A stretch of DNA of 64,000 nucleotides from Peptoniphilus vaginalis (GCF_900176605.1 NZ_FXLP01000005.1:1-64000), one strand, 5' to 3'. Numbered from the stretch's first letter, positions 27,545 to 36,513 are shown. Notes: generated by a model not told the origin, from the sequence alone. Numbers and translations: made by a program.

Positions 27545-28738
27545 ATGGCAAAAGCAAAATTTGAAAGAAATAAACCACACGTAAACATTGGAACAATTGG
27601 TCACGTTGACCACGGTAAGACAACACTAACAGCTGCAATCACACTTGTAATGAACAAGAGATACGGCGGAGGAGAATTCGTAGACTACGCACACATAGAC
27701 AAGGCACCAGAAGAAAGAGAAAGAGGAATCACAATCTCAACATCACACGTAGAATACGAAACACCAAACAGACACTACGCACACGTAGACTGCCCAGGAC
27801 ACGCTGACTATGTAAAGAACATGATCACAGGAGCAGCACAAATGGACGGAGCAATCCTAGTAGTATCAGCAGCAGATGGACCAATGCCACAAACAAGAGA
27901 ACACATCCTACTAGCTCGTCAAGTTGGTGTACCAAAGATAGTAGTATTCCTAAACAAAGAAGACCAAGTAGACGATCCAGAACTAATTGAATTAGTAGAA
28001 ATGGAAGTAAGAGACCTACTAAGTGAATACGACTTTGATGGAGACAACACACCAATCGTAGTAGGATCAGCATTAAAAGCCCTAGAAGATCCAGAGGGAG
28101 AATGGGGAGACAAAATCGTAAAACTAATGGAAGAAGTAGACGAATACATTCCAACACCAGTAAGAGATACAGAACACCCATTCCTAATGCCAATCGAAGA
28201 CGTATTCTCAATCACAGGAAGAGGAACAGTAGCAACAGGAAGAGTAGAACAAGGTGTAGTAAAAGTAGGAGACACAGTAGAACTAGTAGGCTTAACAGAC
28301 GAAAGCAGACAAGTAGTAGTAACAGGTGTAGAAATGTTTAGAAAACAACTAGACCTAGCAGAAGCAGGAGACAACATAGGAGCCCTACTAAGAGGAGTAC
28401 AAAGAGAAGAAATCCAAAGAGGACAAGTCCTAGCAGCACCAGGAACAATCAAACCACACACAAAATTTGAAGCAGAAGTATACGTACTAACAAAAGAAGA
28501 AGGTGGAAGACACACACCATTCTTTAACGGATACAGACCACAATTCTACTTCAGAACAACAGACGTAACAGGAGACATCCAACTAGCAGACGGAGTAGAA
28601 ATGGTAATGCCAGGAGACAACTCAACATTTACAGTAACACTAATCACACCAATCGCAATGGACGAAGGACTAAGATTCGCAATTCGTGAAGGTGGAAGAA
28701 CAGTAGCATCAGGAGTAGTATCAAAGATTCTTGACTAA
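27545..28738 (+). CDS. tuf: Elongation factor Tu
   Basis: 397 aa, full length. The motifs are [10 protein letters not shown] (G1), [11 protein letters not shown] (G3) and NKEDQVDD (G4), with domains II and III intact to VVSKILD. Its codon choice differs sharply from fusA beside it: gta, aca, cta, cca and aga dominate, whereas fusA uses many gtt, act and ctt codons. It ends the str operon at a strong terminator. Confidence 0.98.
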   Translation: MAKAKFERNKPHVNIGTIGHVDHGKTTLTAAITLVMNKRYGGGEFVDYAHIDKAPEERERGITISTSHVEYETPNRHYAHVDCPGHADYVKNMITGAAQMDGAILVVSAADGPMPQTREHILLARQVGVPKIVVFLNKEDQVDDPELIELVEMEVRDLLSEYDFDGDNTPIVVGSALKALEDPEGEWGDKIVKLMEEVDEYIPTPVRDTEHPFLMPIEDVFSITGRGTVATGRVEQGVVKVGDTVELVGLTDESRQVVVTGVEMFRKQLDLAEAGDNIGALLRGVQREEIQRGQVLAAPGTIKPHTKFEAEVYVLTKEEGGRHTPFFNGYRPQFYFRTTDVTGDIQLADGVEMVMPGDNSTFTVTLITPIAMDEGLRFAIREGGRTVASGVVSKILD

Positions 28739-28764
28739 TCCTTGGCTAACAAAATAAAAAAATT

Positions 28765-28791
28765 AGAGGGAGTTAAGACTCCCTCTTTTTT
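28765..28791 (+). terminator. Terminator of the str operon
   Basis: AGAGGGAGT (28765-28773), loop TAAG, ACTCCCTCT (28778-28786) and then a T run. The 120 bases beyond hold only a weak CTTCTGTAA/TTACAGGAG hairpin. Confidence 0.92.
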
Positions 28792-28912
28792 GTGCAAACT
28801 TTTAAACAAAGATCACCTTACATAGGTGGTTAAAGAATAAAATACAAGAGCTTCTGTAAAATTAATTACAGGAGTTCTTGTTACATAATAAATAAAAATT
28901 AATCAGAAAAAA

Positions 28913-29452
28913 TTATATTAATTCAGAAATTTTTTCATCAACAAAATTCATCTTTGCAGTTAGTTCAAATCTCTCAACTACATTGCCATCTCTATCAACT
29001 AAGAACTTTGTAAAGTTCCATTTTATATCTGGGTTGTTCTTGTAGTCCTTGTCCCTAGTCTTTAAAAGAGTAGCCATGGCAAGTGCCTTTGGACTATGAC
29101 CAAAGCCTTCAAAGCCCTTTTGAGATTTTAAAAATTTGTAGAGTTCAAGTTCATTTTCTCCATTAACTTCAGCTTTTTTCATTTGTGGAAACTCAATATT
29201 AAAATTCAATTGGCAGAATTTTGTTATTTCCTCATCACTTTCTGGAGCTTGTTCCTTAAATTGGTTGCAAGGTATGTCAATTATTTCAAGTCCCTTGTCG
29301 TGGTATTTTTCATAAAGGTCTTGCAAGTCATTGTATTGTGGTGTAAAGCCACATCTTGTTGCAGTATTAACTATTAGGATAACTTTACCCTTTAAATCTT
29401 TTAAATCTAAAAAAGAACCATCTTGTTTTTCTACTTTATAATCATAAATCAT
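28913..29452 (-). CDS. Glutathione peroxidase-family thiol peroxidase
   Basis: 179 aa. The peroxidatic cysteine is Cys34 in NTATRCGFTPQY, encoded by a Cys codon, not TGA. The CNQFKEQ and KWNFTKFLVDRDG motifs supply the rest of the active site. It is about 20 residues longer than most bacterial members because of an insertion near 118-147 (FGHSPKALAMATLLKTR). Cys-type members usually use thioredoxin. An AGGAGG site precedes the ATG. Confidence 0.92.
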   Translation of the reverse strand: MIYDYKVEKQDGSFLDLKDLKGKVILIVNTATRCGFTPQYNDLQDLYEKYHDKGLEIIDIPCNQFKEQAPESDEEITKFCQLNFNIEFPQMKKAEVNGENELELYKFLKSQKGFEGFGHSPKALAMATLLKTRDKDYKNNPDIKWNFTKFLVDRDGNVVERFELTAKMNFVDEKISELI

Positions 29453-29561
29453 ATTTAATCCTCCTATCTCTTATTAAATACCCATTAGCGAAAGATTAAC
29501 AACATATTAAGACTTTAATAAAATTAATAAGGACCACTGATTAAGAGTCAGTTGATAAAAC

Positions 29562-29587
29562 AAAAAAGAGATGGTTTCCCATCTCTT
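29562..29587 (-). terminator. Terminator of the TlpA-like gene
   Basis: Read on the minus strand, AAGAGATGG and CCATCTCTT form a 9-bp stem with a 4-base loop followed by a T run (complement of 29562-29567). It lies 113 bases past the stop, so the 18-bp array between them would be transcribed. Confidence 0.85.
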
Positions 29588-29590
29588 AAT

Positions 29591-29697
29591 AAATTTTTAC
29601 AAGCTAGTAATTTCTTATGACTTTGTAAATTTTTACAAGCTAATGATTTTTTTGACTTAGTAATTTTTTATAAGTTTGTAAATTATTATGAGCAAAA
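29591..29697. repeat. 18-bp-period intergenic array, locus 3 (six units)
   Basis: Units start at 29591, 29609, 29627, 29645, 29662 and 29680; five are 18 bp and one is 17 bp. They resemble AAATTTTTACAAGCTAGT. The array sits between the TlpA-like gene stop and its terminator. Confidence 0.75.
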
Positions 29698-29699
29698 AA

Positions 29700-30290
29700 T
29701 TACTTATTTTCTTCTAATAATTTGTCAATTGTAGCTGCAATTGAGTCTTTGTCTTTTTTACCTACGAAGCCACCTAGGACCATTCCTTCAGAATTTACAA
29801 AAAATGTAGTTGGCATTGCAGTTATATTAACAAGGCTATCTTCTGTTGTTGGATTTGGCATAATATTTGTGTAAGTAACACCAGCCTTCTTGATAATTTC
29901 GTGAGCTTCTTCAACATTTGTATCCATACTTGCATTAGTATCGACAACTACCCCAAGAAAATTGATCTTGTCCTTGTATTCTTCGTGAAGTGCAGCAAGG
30001 TCTGGCATCTCTTCTTTGCAAGGTCCACAGAAAGTACCCCAAACATTTACAAGTGTAAGAGGTTTTTCCTTATAAAAATCTTCAGACTTTATAATGTCTC
30101 CCTTTTCAATTTCAAGAGTTTGGAAGTCAAACTTTTCAATTGGCATGTCCTTTAAGTTAATTGCTGATGCAGTTTTTCCTGTAGCTTCTTTAGAATTTGC
30201 ATCCTTTGAATTGTTTTCGGTTTTTTTATTGCAGGCGAAAAGGCTTAGTGCCACTGCAAATAGAATTAGGATTTTAAATAGTTTTTTCAT
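29700..30290 (-). CDS. TlpA/ResA-like thioredoxin-fold lipoprotein
   Basis: 196 aa. A lipoprotein signal ends at LFAC (Cys20), followed by a Lys/Asn-rich linker and a thioredoxin fold with the redox pair Cys88/Cys91 in WGTFCGPCKEEMP. The cis-Pro region is AMPTTFFVN. It is tethered outside the membrane and is inferred to reduce thiols there. It is transcribed divergently from the nucleoside hydrolase, with the two promoters sharing one -35 region. Confidence 0.9.
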   Translation of the reverse strand: MKKLFKILILFAVALSLFACNKKTENNSKDANSKEATGKTASAINLKDMPIEKFDFQTLEIEKGDIIKSEDFYKEKPLTLVNVWGTFCGPCKEEMPDLAALHEEYKDKINFLGVVVDTNASMDTNVEEAHEIIKKAGVTYTNIMPNPTTEDSLVNITAMPTTFFVNSEGMVLGGFVGKKDKDSIAATIDKLLEENK

Positions 30291-30332
30291 TTAATCACTC
30301 CAGTGTAAAATTTTTTAATTTTGCCTAAGTCA

Positions 30333-30361
30333 ATTATACTTTATAGACAAAAGCTTGTCTA
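30333..30361 (-). promoter_or_regulatory. Promoter of the TlpA-like gene
   Basis: On the minus strand TAGACA (30361-30356), a 17-base spacer and TATAAT (30338-30333). Its -35 occupies the same bases as the -35 of the opposite promoter. Confidence 0.75.
30344..30361. promoter_or_regulatory. Palindrome TAGACAA-N4-TTGTCTA over two divergent -35 elements
   Basis: TAGACAA (30344-30350), AAGC, TTGTCTA (30355-30361) is a perfect inverted repeat covering both -35 hexamers. The core GACAA-N4-TTGTC recurs at 49562-49575. It is a candidate operator for an unknown regulator. Confidence 0.5.
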
Positions 30362-30383
30362 TTTAATAAAAATAAGGTATAAT
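30355..30383 (+). promoter_or_regulatory. Promoter of the nucleoside hydrolase gene
   Basis: TTGTCT (30355-30360), a 17-base spacer and TATAAT (30378-30383), about 68 bases before the start codon. Confidence 0.7.
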
Positions 30384-30450
30384 TTATCTCACTTGTTCGG
30401 GAACTCCAAGTATAAAAAACTAATTGTTCTCCAAAGAAATGGAGGTTATT

Positions 30451-31398
30451 ATGAAGAAAATTATTATTGACGCAGATCCCGGGATTGATGATTCCATTGC
30501 TCTTATGCTAGCCAGCATGGTAAAGGAATATAAAATTCTCGGGATTTCTTTAGTTTCAGGAAATGTTCATATTGAAAAGGGAAGAAAAAATGTCCTAAGG
30601 CTTATGAAGTTTTTAAAGAAAGATTTTAAAATCTACATGGGCTCAGAAGGTCCCCTTTGCAAGGAATTTATTAATGCAGAGGACACCCATGGTCAAGATG
30701 GACTTGGTGAAACTTATTTAGACTATGATGAGAAAGAAGTTGATGGAGATGCCATTGACTTTTTAATTGAGGAAGCAAGGAAGGGCGACTTGACAATTTT
30801 TGCTCTGGGACCCCTAACTAACCTTGCAAGGGCACTTGAAAAAGATAGGGAGGCCTTTAAGGACACTAGGATAATTGTAATGGGTGGAAACTTCAAGAGC
30901 TTTGGCAATATGAGTCCTGTGGCAGAGTTTAACTTTTATGTTGATCCAGAGGCAGCAGACTATGTAATTAAAAATGCACTGATAAAAATTGAAATTGTAC
31001 CTCTTGATGTCACAAGGGAATTTGTATTAACACCAAGCATACTTGCTTACATTAAGAGATTAAATTTTGAAGTTGGAAACTTTTTAGAAAAAATTACAAA
31101 CTTCTACATGGATTTCCACTGGAAGTACGAAAAAATTATTGGGTCTGTGATAAATGATCCCCTCACAATTCTTTTAGAGAGAAATCCAGATTTATTTTTG
31201 GGAAGGACCTATCATGCAGACTGCATTTGTGATGGACCTGCAAGAGGTATGCTTATGGTGGATGCCATGGACTTTATGAAAAAAGAAAAAAATGTAATTA
31301 TATATGAAGGGATAGAAGTCTTTGAAGTCTGGAGAGATTTCATAGAGCTAATAACTGGCGAAGAAGTAGACATTGATGTCTTAGGTGATTTACTATGA
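30451..31398 (+). CDS. Nucleoside hydrolase (IunH/RihB family)
   Basis: 315 aa. It cleaves ribonucleosides to base and ribose. The Ca2+-binding motif DADPGIDDS lies at residues 7-15, and the conserved ALGPLTNLA, VMGG and AEFNFYVDPEAA stretches and the late NDPLT are present. ATG 30451 has GGAGG (30441-30445); the upstream in-frame TTG would put this site inside the gene. It overlaps the ECF S component by 4 bases, so uptake and cleavage of a nucleoside or related compound are probably linked. Confidence 0.93.
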   Translation: MKKIIIDADPGIDDSIALMLASMVKEYKILGISLVSGNVHIEKGRKNVLRLMKFLKKDFKIYMGSEGPLCKEFINAEDTHGQDGLGETYLDYDEKEVDGDAIDFLIEEARKGDLTIFALGPLTNLARALEKDREAFKDTRIIVMGGNFKSFGNMSPVAEFNFYVDPEAADYVIKNALIKIEIVPLDVTREFVLTPSILAYIKRLNFEVGNFLEKITNFYMDFHWKYEKIIGSVINDPLTILLERNPDLFLGRTYHADCICDGPARGMLMVDAMDFMKKEKNVIIYEGIEVFEVWRDFIELITGEEVDIDVLGDLL

Positions 31399-31940
31399 AG
31401 TTTTCAACAAAAAAAATCACCCTCTTGGCACTTTGTATAGCTATCAATATGGTGGGGTCTTGGATTGGAGTAGCTGTTAAGCTTCCAATTTATCTTGACT
31501 CCATTGGAACTATTATGGCAGGCTTTGCCTTTGGACCAATCTTTGGTGTTTTAGCAGGACTTGTAACAGCCTTTGCAAATACAATAGGTGATCCAATTGC
31601 CCTATACTTTATGCCAACTCAATTAATCGTTGGCTTCACTGCAGGTTATTTTGAATTTTTAAAGCGAGATGACTATATGTCCAAATTCTATCTCACTCCT
31701 TTTATGTCAATTCCTGCTGCAATTTCATCAGCACTAATTGCAACCTATCTCTTTGGTACTGTTACAACTGCTGGTTCATCCTATATAGTACAAGCCCTTC
31801 GTGCTGTGATGGACTTGCCAGACTTTTTAATAGTATTTATAATTCAAATTATTACAGACTATGCAGACAAACTAATTTCAATTTTATTAGTTTCAAAAAT
31901 CTACAACATGACAGCCTTTCAAAACATTCTAAAAAATTAA
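31395..31940 (+). CDS. ECF transporter S component (substrate unknown, nucleoside-related by context)
   Basis: 181 aa with about six membrane segments. Features typical of ECF S components are the N-terminal ALCIAINMVG helix, LDSIGTIMAGFAFGPIFGVLAGL and an Asn/Asp-containing FANTIGDPIAL loop. S components bind the substrate and use shared EcfA, EcfA' and EcfT, which are not in this window. The 4-base overlap with the nucleoside hydrolase suggests a nucleoside or base substrate; this is inference. Confidence 0.85.
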   Translation: MKFSTKKITLLALCIAINMVGSWIGVAVKLPIYLDSIGTIMAGFAFGPIFGVLAGLVTAFANTIGDPIALYFMPTQLIVGFTAGYFEFLKRDDYMSKFYLTPFMSIPAAISSALIATYLFGTVTTAGSSYIVQALRAVMDLPDFLIVFIIQIITDYADKLISILLVSKIYNMTAFQNILKN

Positions 31941-31951
31941 ATTTATTAGCT

Positions 31952-31977
31952 AACCACTTCGCGAGAGGTGGTTTTTT
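31952..31977 (+). terminator. Terminator after the ECF S component
   Basis: AACCACTTC and GAGGTGGTT flank GC and form a 9-bp stem with one T-G pair, followed by TTTTTT. The remaining 160 bases up to the V-ATPase promoter are AT-rich without visible features. Confidence 0.88.
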
Positions 31978-32141
31978 ATTTAGGAAAAAATCTTTTTATT
32001 TTGTTATATTATTTTTATAAATCCAGTTACTTTTATTCACAAAATTGAATTTAATATTTACTTTTTTACTAAATTTTAAATAAATAATCATAAGTAGGGT
32101 AACAGTAAGCTATATACAATTTAAAGATTAAAAATATTTAG

Positions 32142-32170
32142 TTAAATATAGTTTTAACAAGTGATATAAT
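32142..32170 (+). promoter_or_regulatory. Probable promoter of the V-ATPase operon
   Basis: TATAAT (32165-32170) is preceded by TGA and, 17 bases upstream, by a poor -35 TTAAAT (32142-32147). The -10 is convincing and the -35 is weak. Confidence 0.45.
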
Positions 32171-32205
32171 TAATTTGTGAAAGATTTTACACTGGAGGTG
32201 ATTTA

Positions 32206-32529
32206 GTGTCAGATGATGCAGTAAAAAAAGTTAAAGACACTGAAGCTGAGGCAAAAAAAATAATTGGCGATGCTGAAGTTAAAGCCAAGGAAATTATGAA
32301 AAAGGCAAAAGAGAAAGCCGAAGAAGCCTATCAAAAAATAGTTGATGAAGCTGGCAGTAGAAAGGATGCCTATCTTGAAAAGGCAAGACTTGAAGCTGAG
32401 GAAGCTATTAAACCAATAGGTGAAGAGGCAGATAAAAAAATTGCTGAAATTTCAAAAAATTCTAAAGGCAAAGAAGCTGAAATTGTAAAGTCAGTGGTAG
32501 AGAGGATTGTGAATAATGGCAATAGTTAA
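32206..32529 (+). CDS. ntpF: V-type ATPase peripheral stalk subunit (G/H type)
   Basis: 107 aa, almost entirely an Ala/Glu/Lys coiled coil (AEAKKIIGDAEVKAKEIMKKA and following). This fits the stalk subunit that pairs with subunit E. It starts with GTG behind a TGGAGGTGAT site. It overlaps the next gene by 14 bases and heads the nine-gene ATPase operon. Confidence 0.85.
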   Translation: MSDDAVKKVKDTEAEAKKIIGDAEVKAKEIMKKAKEKAEEAYQKIVDEAGSRKDAYLEKARLEAEEAIKPIGEEADKKIAEISKNSKGKEAEIVKSVVERIVNNGNS

Positions 32530-34465
32530 GATGAAAAAATTCAAACTCTTTATCTTTGATGAGAACAGGGAAAATTTGATAAATAAATTTCAAAAGTTTA
32601 ACTATGTTCACATTGACGAGTCTGATTTTGATGAGGACAAGTTTTCAGAAGATGATTTCACAAGACCTAGGTCATCAGAAGATTTAATTGAAATTGATGA
32701 CAAAATCAAGAGATCCAAGGAAGATATTGATTTATTATTTAAGTTTAAGGACAAGGAAAACCCGATAAAGGCCATGAAGGATGGGGTTAGTAATATAAGC
32801 CTTGAAGAACTTACGGCAAGAGCCATGACTTTCCCCTTTGAAAAAATTGATGGAGAGATAAGGACCCTTGTAGATAAAAAAGATAAAAACAAGAGCAAGA
32901 TTCAAAATATTGATTCAAAAATTGCAGAGTTAAAACCTTGGGAGGACCTATCATCTTCCTTAAAAGATTTAAGTAAGCTGGGTTATGTAAACATTTACAC
33001 AGGAACAGTATCATCAAATCATGCAGAAAACTTTGAGGGAGATGTTATAAAAAATGACTTGGTCTACCTTGAAAGAGTTTCTAAGGACAAAAACTTTAAC
33101 TATTATTTGATGATAGTTGAAAAATCCATAGATGATGAAATTAAGACTCTCATGACAAGTTATGGATTCACTCCTATAAATATCAAGTCAGATGGAAAAG
33201 TAAAGGAGACAATAGGATCCTATGAGAAAGATAAAGATTTACTTTTTGAAAAGAACAATAAAATCGAAGATGAATTAAGGACTTATTTAAAATACCTAGA
33301 AGACTTTAAGTACTCTTATGAACATTACAGGAATGAAAAGATAAAAATAATGTCTGAGAGGAAGTTTTTGAAAACTACTGAAGTAAACCTAATTGAGGGT
33401 TACGTTCCAGAAGATAAACTAAGTGATTTGGAAAAGGAAATCCAAAAAGTTTGCAAGGACAACTACTATTTAAGGGCTGAAGAACCAGATAGGGATTCAA
33501 AAGAGGTGCCAATATTACTAAAGAATAACGCCTTTGTAAGTCCCTTTGAGATTATGACAGAAATGTACTCCATGCCTAGATATAATGAAATAGACCCAAC
33601 ACCTTTCTTTGCACCTTTTTATTTTATATTTGCAGGGATAATGGTTGGCGACTTTGGTTATGGTTTGCTAGTATTTTTGGCAACATTCTTTACCTTAAAG
33701 AAATTTAATCTAACAGATAAGAAGAGAAGGTTTTTCAAGTTTTTCAACTACCTATCTATTTCCACAATTATATTTGGATTAGTATTCGGGTCCTTCTTTG
33801 GAGGAATTATTGAATTGCCAAGCCTTATTGACCCAGCAGAGGACTCTACTCTCTTGGTAATCATTTCAGTTATCCTAGGCGGAATCCACATATTCTTCGG
33901 TCTTGGTATCAGGGCTTATATGAATATACGTGACGGCAAGCCAAAGGATGCCCTATACGATGTAGGATTTTGGTATATGGCAGTTTTGGGAGCCATTGGA
34001 TTTATACTTGGAAAGGTCCTTCCACAAGTTGCACCTTATGGCAAGTTACTCATGATTATAATGATTATTGGCATGGTTGGAATTGTTGCAACAGGTGGCA
34101 GGGAAGAAAAGTCGAGGGGAGCAAAGATTGGTTGGGGAGTTTATTCTCTTTACGGAATCACATCTTATCTTGGAGACTTTGTATCTTACCTAAGACTTAT
34201 GGCGCTAGTTTTATCAGGTTCCTTCCTGGGACTTGCCATAAATATGATTGCAGGAATGCTTTTTGAATCAAACTTATTGGGCAAATTATTTGCCATAGTA
34301 ATTTTTGTGGTATTCCAATTATTTAATGCCTTTCTTTCTTATTTGTCAGCCTATGTTCATACAGCAAGGCTTACTTATGTAGAAATGTTTAATAAATTCT
34401 ATGAAGGTGGAGGCATACCTTTCAAAAAAATGATAGAAAATTCAGATTACTTTAATATAGACTAG
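32516..34465 (+). CDS. ntpI: V-type ATPase subunit I (a subunit)
   Basis: 649 aa. About 360 N-terminal cytoplasmic residues, rich in helices, are followed by seven or eight membrane segments. The YLRLMALVLSGSFLGLAIN helix (about 555-575) carries the conserved Arg that releases ions from the c ring, and AYVHTARLTYVEMFNKFYEGGG is the typical C-terminus. Confidence 0.93.
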   Translation: MAIVKMKKFKLFIFDENRENLINKFQKFNYVHIDESDFDEDKFSEDDFTRPRSSEDLIEIDDKIKRSKEDIDLLFKFKDKENPIKAMKDGVSNISLEELTARAMTFPFEKIDGEIRTLVDKKDKNKSKIQNIDSKIAELKPWEDLSSSLKDLSKLGYVNIYTGTVSSNHAENFEGDVIKNDLVYLERVSKDKNFNYYLMIVEKSIDDEIKTLMTSYGFTPINIKSDGKVKETIGSYEKDKDLLFEKNNKIEDELRTYLKYLEDFKYSYEHYRNEKIKIMSERKFLKTTEVNLIEGYVPEDKLSDLEKEIQKVCKDNYYLRAEEPDRDSKEVPILLKNNAFVSPFEIMTEMYSMPRYNEIDPTPFFAPFYFIFAGIMVGDFGYGLLVFLATFFTLKKFNLTDKKRRFFKFFNYLSISTIIFGLVFGSFFGGIIELPSLIDPAEDSTLLVIISVILGGIHIFFGLGIRAYMNIRDGKPKDALYDVGFWYMAVLGAIGFILGKVLPQVAPYGKLLMIIMIIGMVGIVATGGREEKSRGAKIGWGVYSLYGITSYLGDFVSYLRLMALVLSGSFLGLAINMIAGMLFESNLLGKLFAIVIFVVFQLFNAFLSYLSAYVHTARLTYVEMFNKFYEGGGIPFKKMIENSDYFNID

Positions 34466-34475
34466 GAGGATTAAT

Positions 34476-34946
34476 ATGTTTAATGGACTAATGGAAGAAT
34501 ATGGCGGATTGATTTTAGGATCAATTGGAATTTTTTTAGCAGTAGCACTTTCTGGTGCAGGATCAGCTAAGGGAGTAGGTATGGCAGGGGAAGCTGCTGC
34601 TGGAGTAGTAATTGACGAACCAGAAAAATTTGGTAAGTCCCTTGTACTTCAATTGCTTCCAGGTACACAAGGTCTTTACGGTTTTGTAATTGGACTATTT
34701 ATTTTATTTAGACTTGCTGTTGATACACCAATTAACACAGGATTTATGTACCTAGCAAGTGGTGCCGTAATTGGTCTTGCAGGACTTGTATCTGCAGTTG
34801 CTCAAGGTAAGGTATCTGTTGCAGGTATCAACATCCTTGCTAAAAACGAAGAACAACAAGCAAAGGGTATTATCTTTGCAGTAATGGTTGAGCTTTACGC
34901 TATTCTTGCCTTTGCAATTTCATTCTTTATCCTATTCAGAGCCTAG
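34476..34946 (+). CDS. ntpK: V-type Na+-ATPase c-ring subunit K
   Basis: 156 aa with four membrane helices from two fused hairpins. The ion-site residues known for Enterococcus hirae NtpK (Leu61, Thr64, Gln65, Gln110, Glu139) all appear here at the same numbers, in LLPGTQGLYGF, AVAQGKV and AVMVELYAIL. This points to Na+ rather than H+ as the coupling ion. A second, non-acidic hairpin site is Gly/Ala-rich, as usual. Confidence 0.95.
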   Translation: MFNGLMEEYGGLILGSIGIFLAVALSGAGSAKGVGMAGEAAAGVVIDEPEKFGKSLVLQLLPGTQGLYGFVIGLFILFRLAVDTPINTGFMYLASGAVIGLAGLVSAVAQGKVSVAGINILAKNEEQQAKGIIFAVMVELYAILAFAISFFILFRA

Positions 34947-34954
34947 GTGATACT

Positions 34955-35503
34955 ATGGCAGGACTTGAAAATATTTTAAACAAAATAATTAAGGATGCAG
35001 AGGAAAAGGCCCAACTCATAATAAAAGAAGCTGAAGAAAAAGAAAAAACTATTATAGAAAATAGAGAAGAAGAAGGCAGATTTCTCGCCAACAAAATAGG
35101 CGAGATTGCTGAAAGAGAAAGAGAAGACATCTTAAAGAGATCTAAGTCATCAGAAGAACTTAAGGCAAGGGATAAAATCTTATCTGAAAAAAACAGGATA
35201 ATAGACGAGGTCCTTGAAAAAGTTGTAAGTGAACTTGAAAATCTGTCTGAAGATGATTTTGTAAAATTCTTAAAAAACAACTTAGGAGATGAAAACCTTA
35301 AGGGTGGTACTATTGATATTCCCCAAAAATATAGGGATGCTGTAGAAAAGGAAGACCTTGGCTTTAAAATATCTGATAAGGATTTAAAGAGTGGCTTTGT
35401 CCTTAACAAGGATAATTTAATTTACAATGGAGATTTTAGGTCTCTTGTAAAATCTGAGAGAGAAGACTTAGAGAAATTTTTAGCTGAAAAACTATTCAGT
35501 TAA
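34955..35503 (+). CDS. ntpE: V-type ATPase subunit E
   Basis: 182 aa. An N-terminal coiled coil (about 1-95, AEEKAQLIIKEAEEKEKTI) leads to a globular C-terminal domain that contacts A3B3. It forms the peripheral stalk with the product of the first gene. Its place between K and C matches the usual order. Confidence 0.9.
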   Translation: MAGLENILNKIIKDAEEKAQLIIKEAEEKEKTIIENREEEGRFLANKIGEIAEREREDILKRSKSSEELKARDKILSEKNRIIDEVLEKVVSELENLSEDDFVKFLKNNLGDENLKGGTIDIPQKYRDAVEKEDLGFKISDKDLKSGFVLNKDNLIYNGDFRSLVKSEREDLEKFLAEKLFS

Positions 35504-35520
35504 GAGGAAAAGGTGATTTA

Positions 35521-36513
35521 ATGGATAGAAATAAATTTATCCAAAGTTCCACAAGGCTAAGAGTTTTGGAAAAGGAACTTTTAAAAAGTGAGAACTTTAT
35601 AAGAATATCTGAACAAGATACTTTGGAAGACGCACTTAGATCTCTATCTGATACAGTTTACAACAAGTTTATAAATAAAATATCTTCTCCCACAGAATAT
35701 GAAGTCATCTTAAAAGAGGAGCTCACGAGGTTCTATAATGAGGTCTATGACATTTCCCCATCAAGAATCCCAGTTGACCTAGTTACTTTAAAATACTTCT
35801 ACCACAATCTAAAGGTCCTAATTAAGGAAAAGATTGGGGGAGAAGACTTAAAGGACCTCTTTATGGCATTTGGCGGCTTTGATATCAAGGAATATAGAGA
35901 TGGAATCTTAAAGGGTAGCAAGAGAAATAAATATTTTGAACTTATAGGAAAAATTGAGGAAGTCTACGAAGAAAAGAAGGACCCTCAAATTATTGATATA
36001 TATCTTGATAATGCCTACTTTAAGGACCTACTTGACCTTGCAGAAGAATCTGAAGTTGACCTATTTATAAATTACGCAAAAAATCTAATTGATTTTACAA
36101 ATATTAGGACCCTTCTCAGGGCAAAAAAACAGGAAAAGGATGTGGAATTTTTAAGAAACATTATCCTTCCTGGAGGTAAGCTAAGAGAAGAAGCCTATCT
36201 TGATTTATTAAATAGGGAAATTTCTTCAGATACTGAAGCCTTCAAGAGGCTTGATATTTATAAGTATATAAAGGATGGTCTTGACGATTTTAAAGAAAAG
36301 GGAAGCCTATCAAACTTTGAGAGGGAGATGGACAATTACTTTATAGACCTTATTAAGGATGTAAAATACATCACCTATGGTCCAGAAGTTATTTTTGCTA
36401 ATGTCTTGGCAAAGGAAATGGAAATTAAAAACCTAAGAATTATTTTGGTTTCTAAATTAAACGGACTTGATGGTGAATTTATAAGAGAAAAGTTGCGTGA
36501 TAGTTATGTATAA
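35521..36513 (+). CDS. ntpC: V-type ATPase subunit C (d subunit)
   Basis: 330 aa, all-helical, with the repeated AC39-like layout ([22 protein letters not shown] near 191-212; [20 protein letters not shown] near 300). It links the central stalk to the c ring. The 3' end overlaps the next gene. Confidence 0.92.
   Translation: MDRNKFIQSSTRLRVLEKELLKSENFIRISEQDTLEDALRSLSDTVYNKFINKISSPTEYEVILKEELTRFYNEVYDISPSRIPVDLVTLKYFYHNLKVLIKEKIGGEDLKDLFMAFGGFDIKEYRDGILKGSKRNKYFELIGKIEEVYEEKKDPQIIDIYLDNAYFKDLLDLAEESEVDLFINYAKNLIDFTNIRTLLRAKKQEKDVEFLRNIILPGGKLREEAYLDLLNREISSDTEAFKRLDIYKYIKDGLDDFKEKGSLSNFEREMDNYFIDLIKDVKYITYGPEVIFANVLAKEMEIKNLRIILVSKLNGLDGEFIREKLRDSYV

Noticed and set aside
27825-28515. Long minus-strand frames within tuf
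   Set aside because: They arise from the strongly biased codon usage of tuf and have no ribosome sites.
29340-29360. Selenocysteine glutathione peroxidase
   Set aside because: The active-site codon is an ordinary Cys codon, not TGA, and no SECIS-like element is needed.
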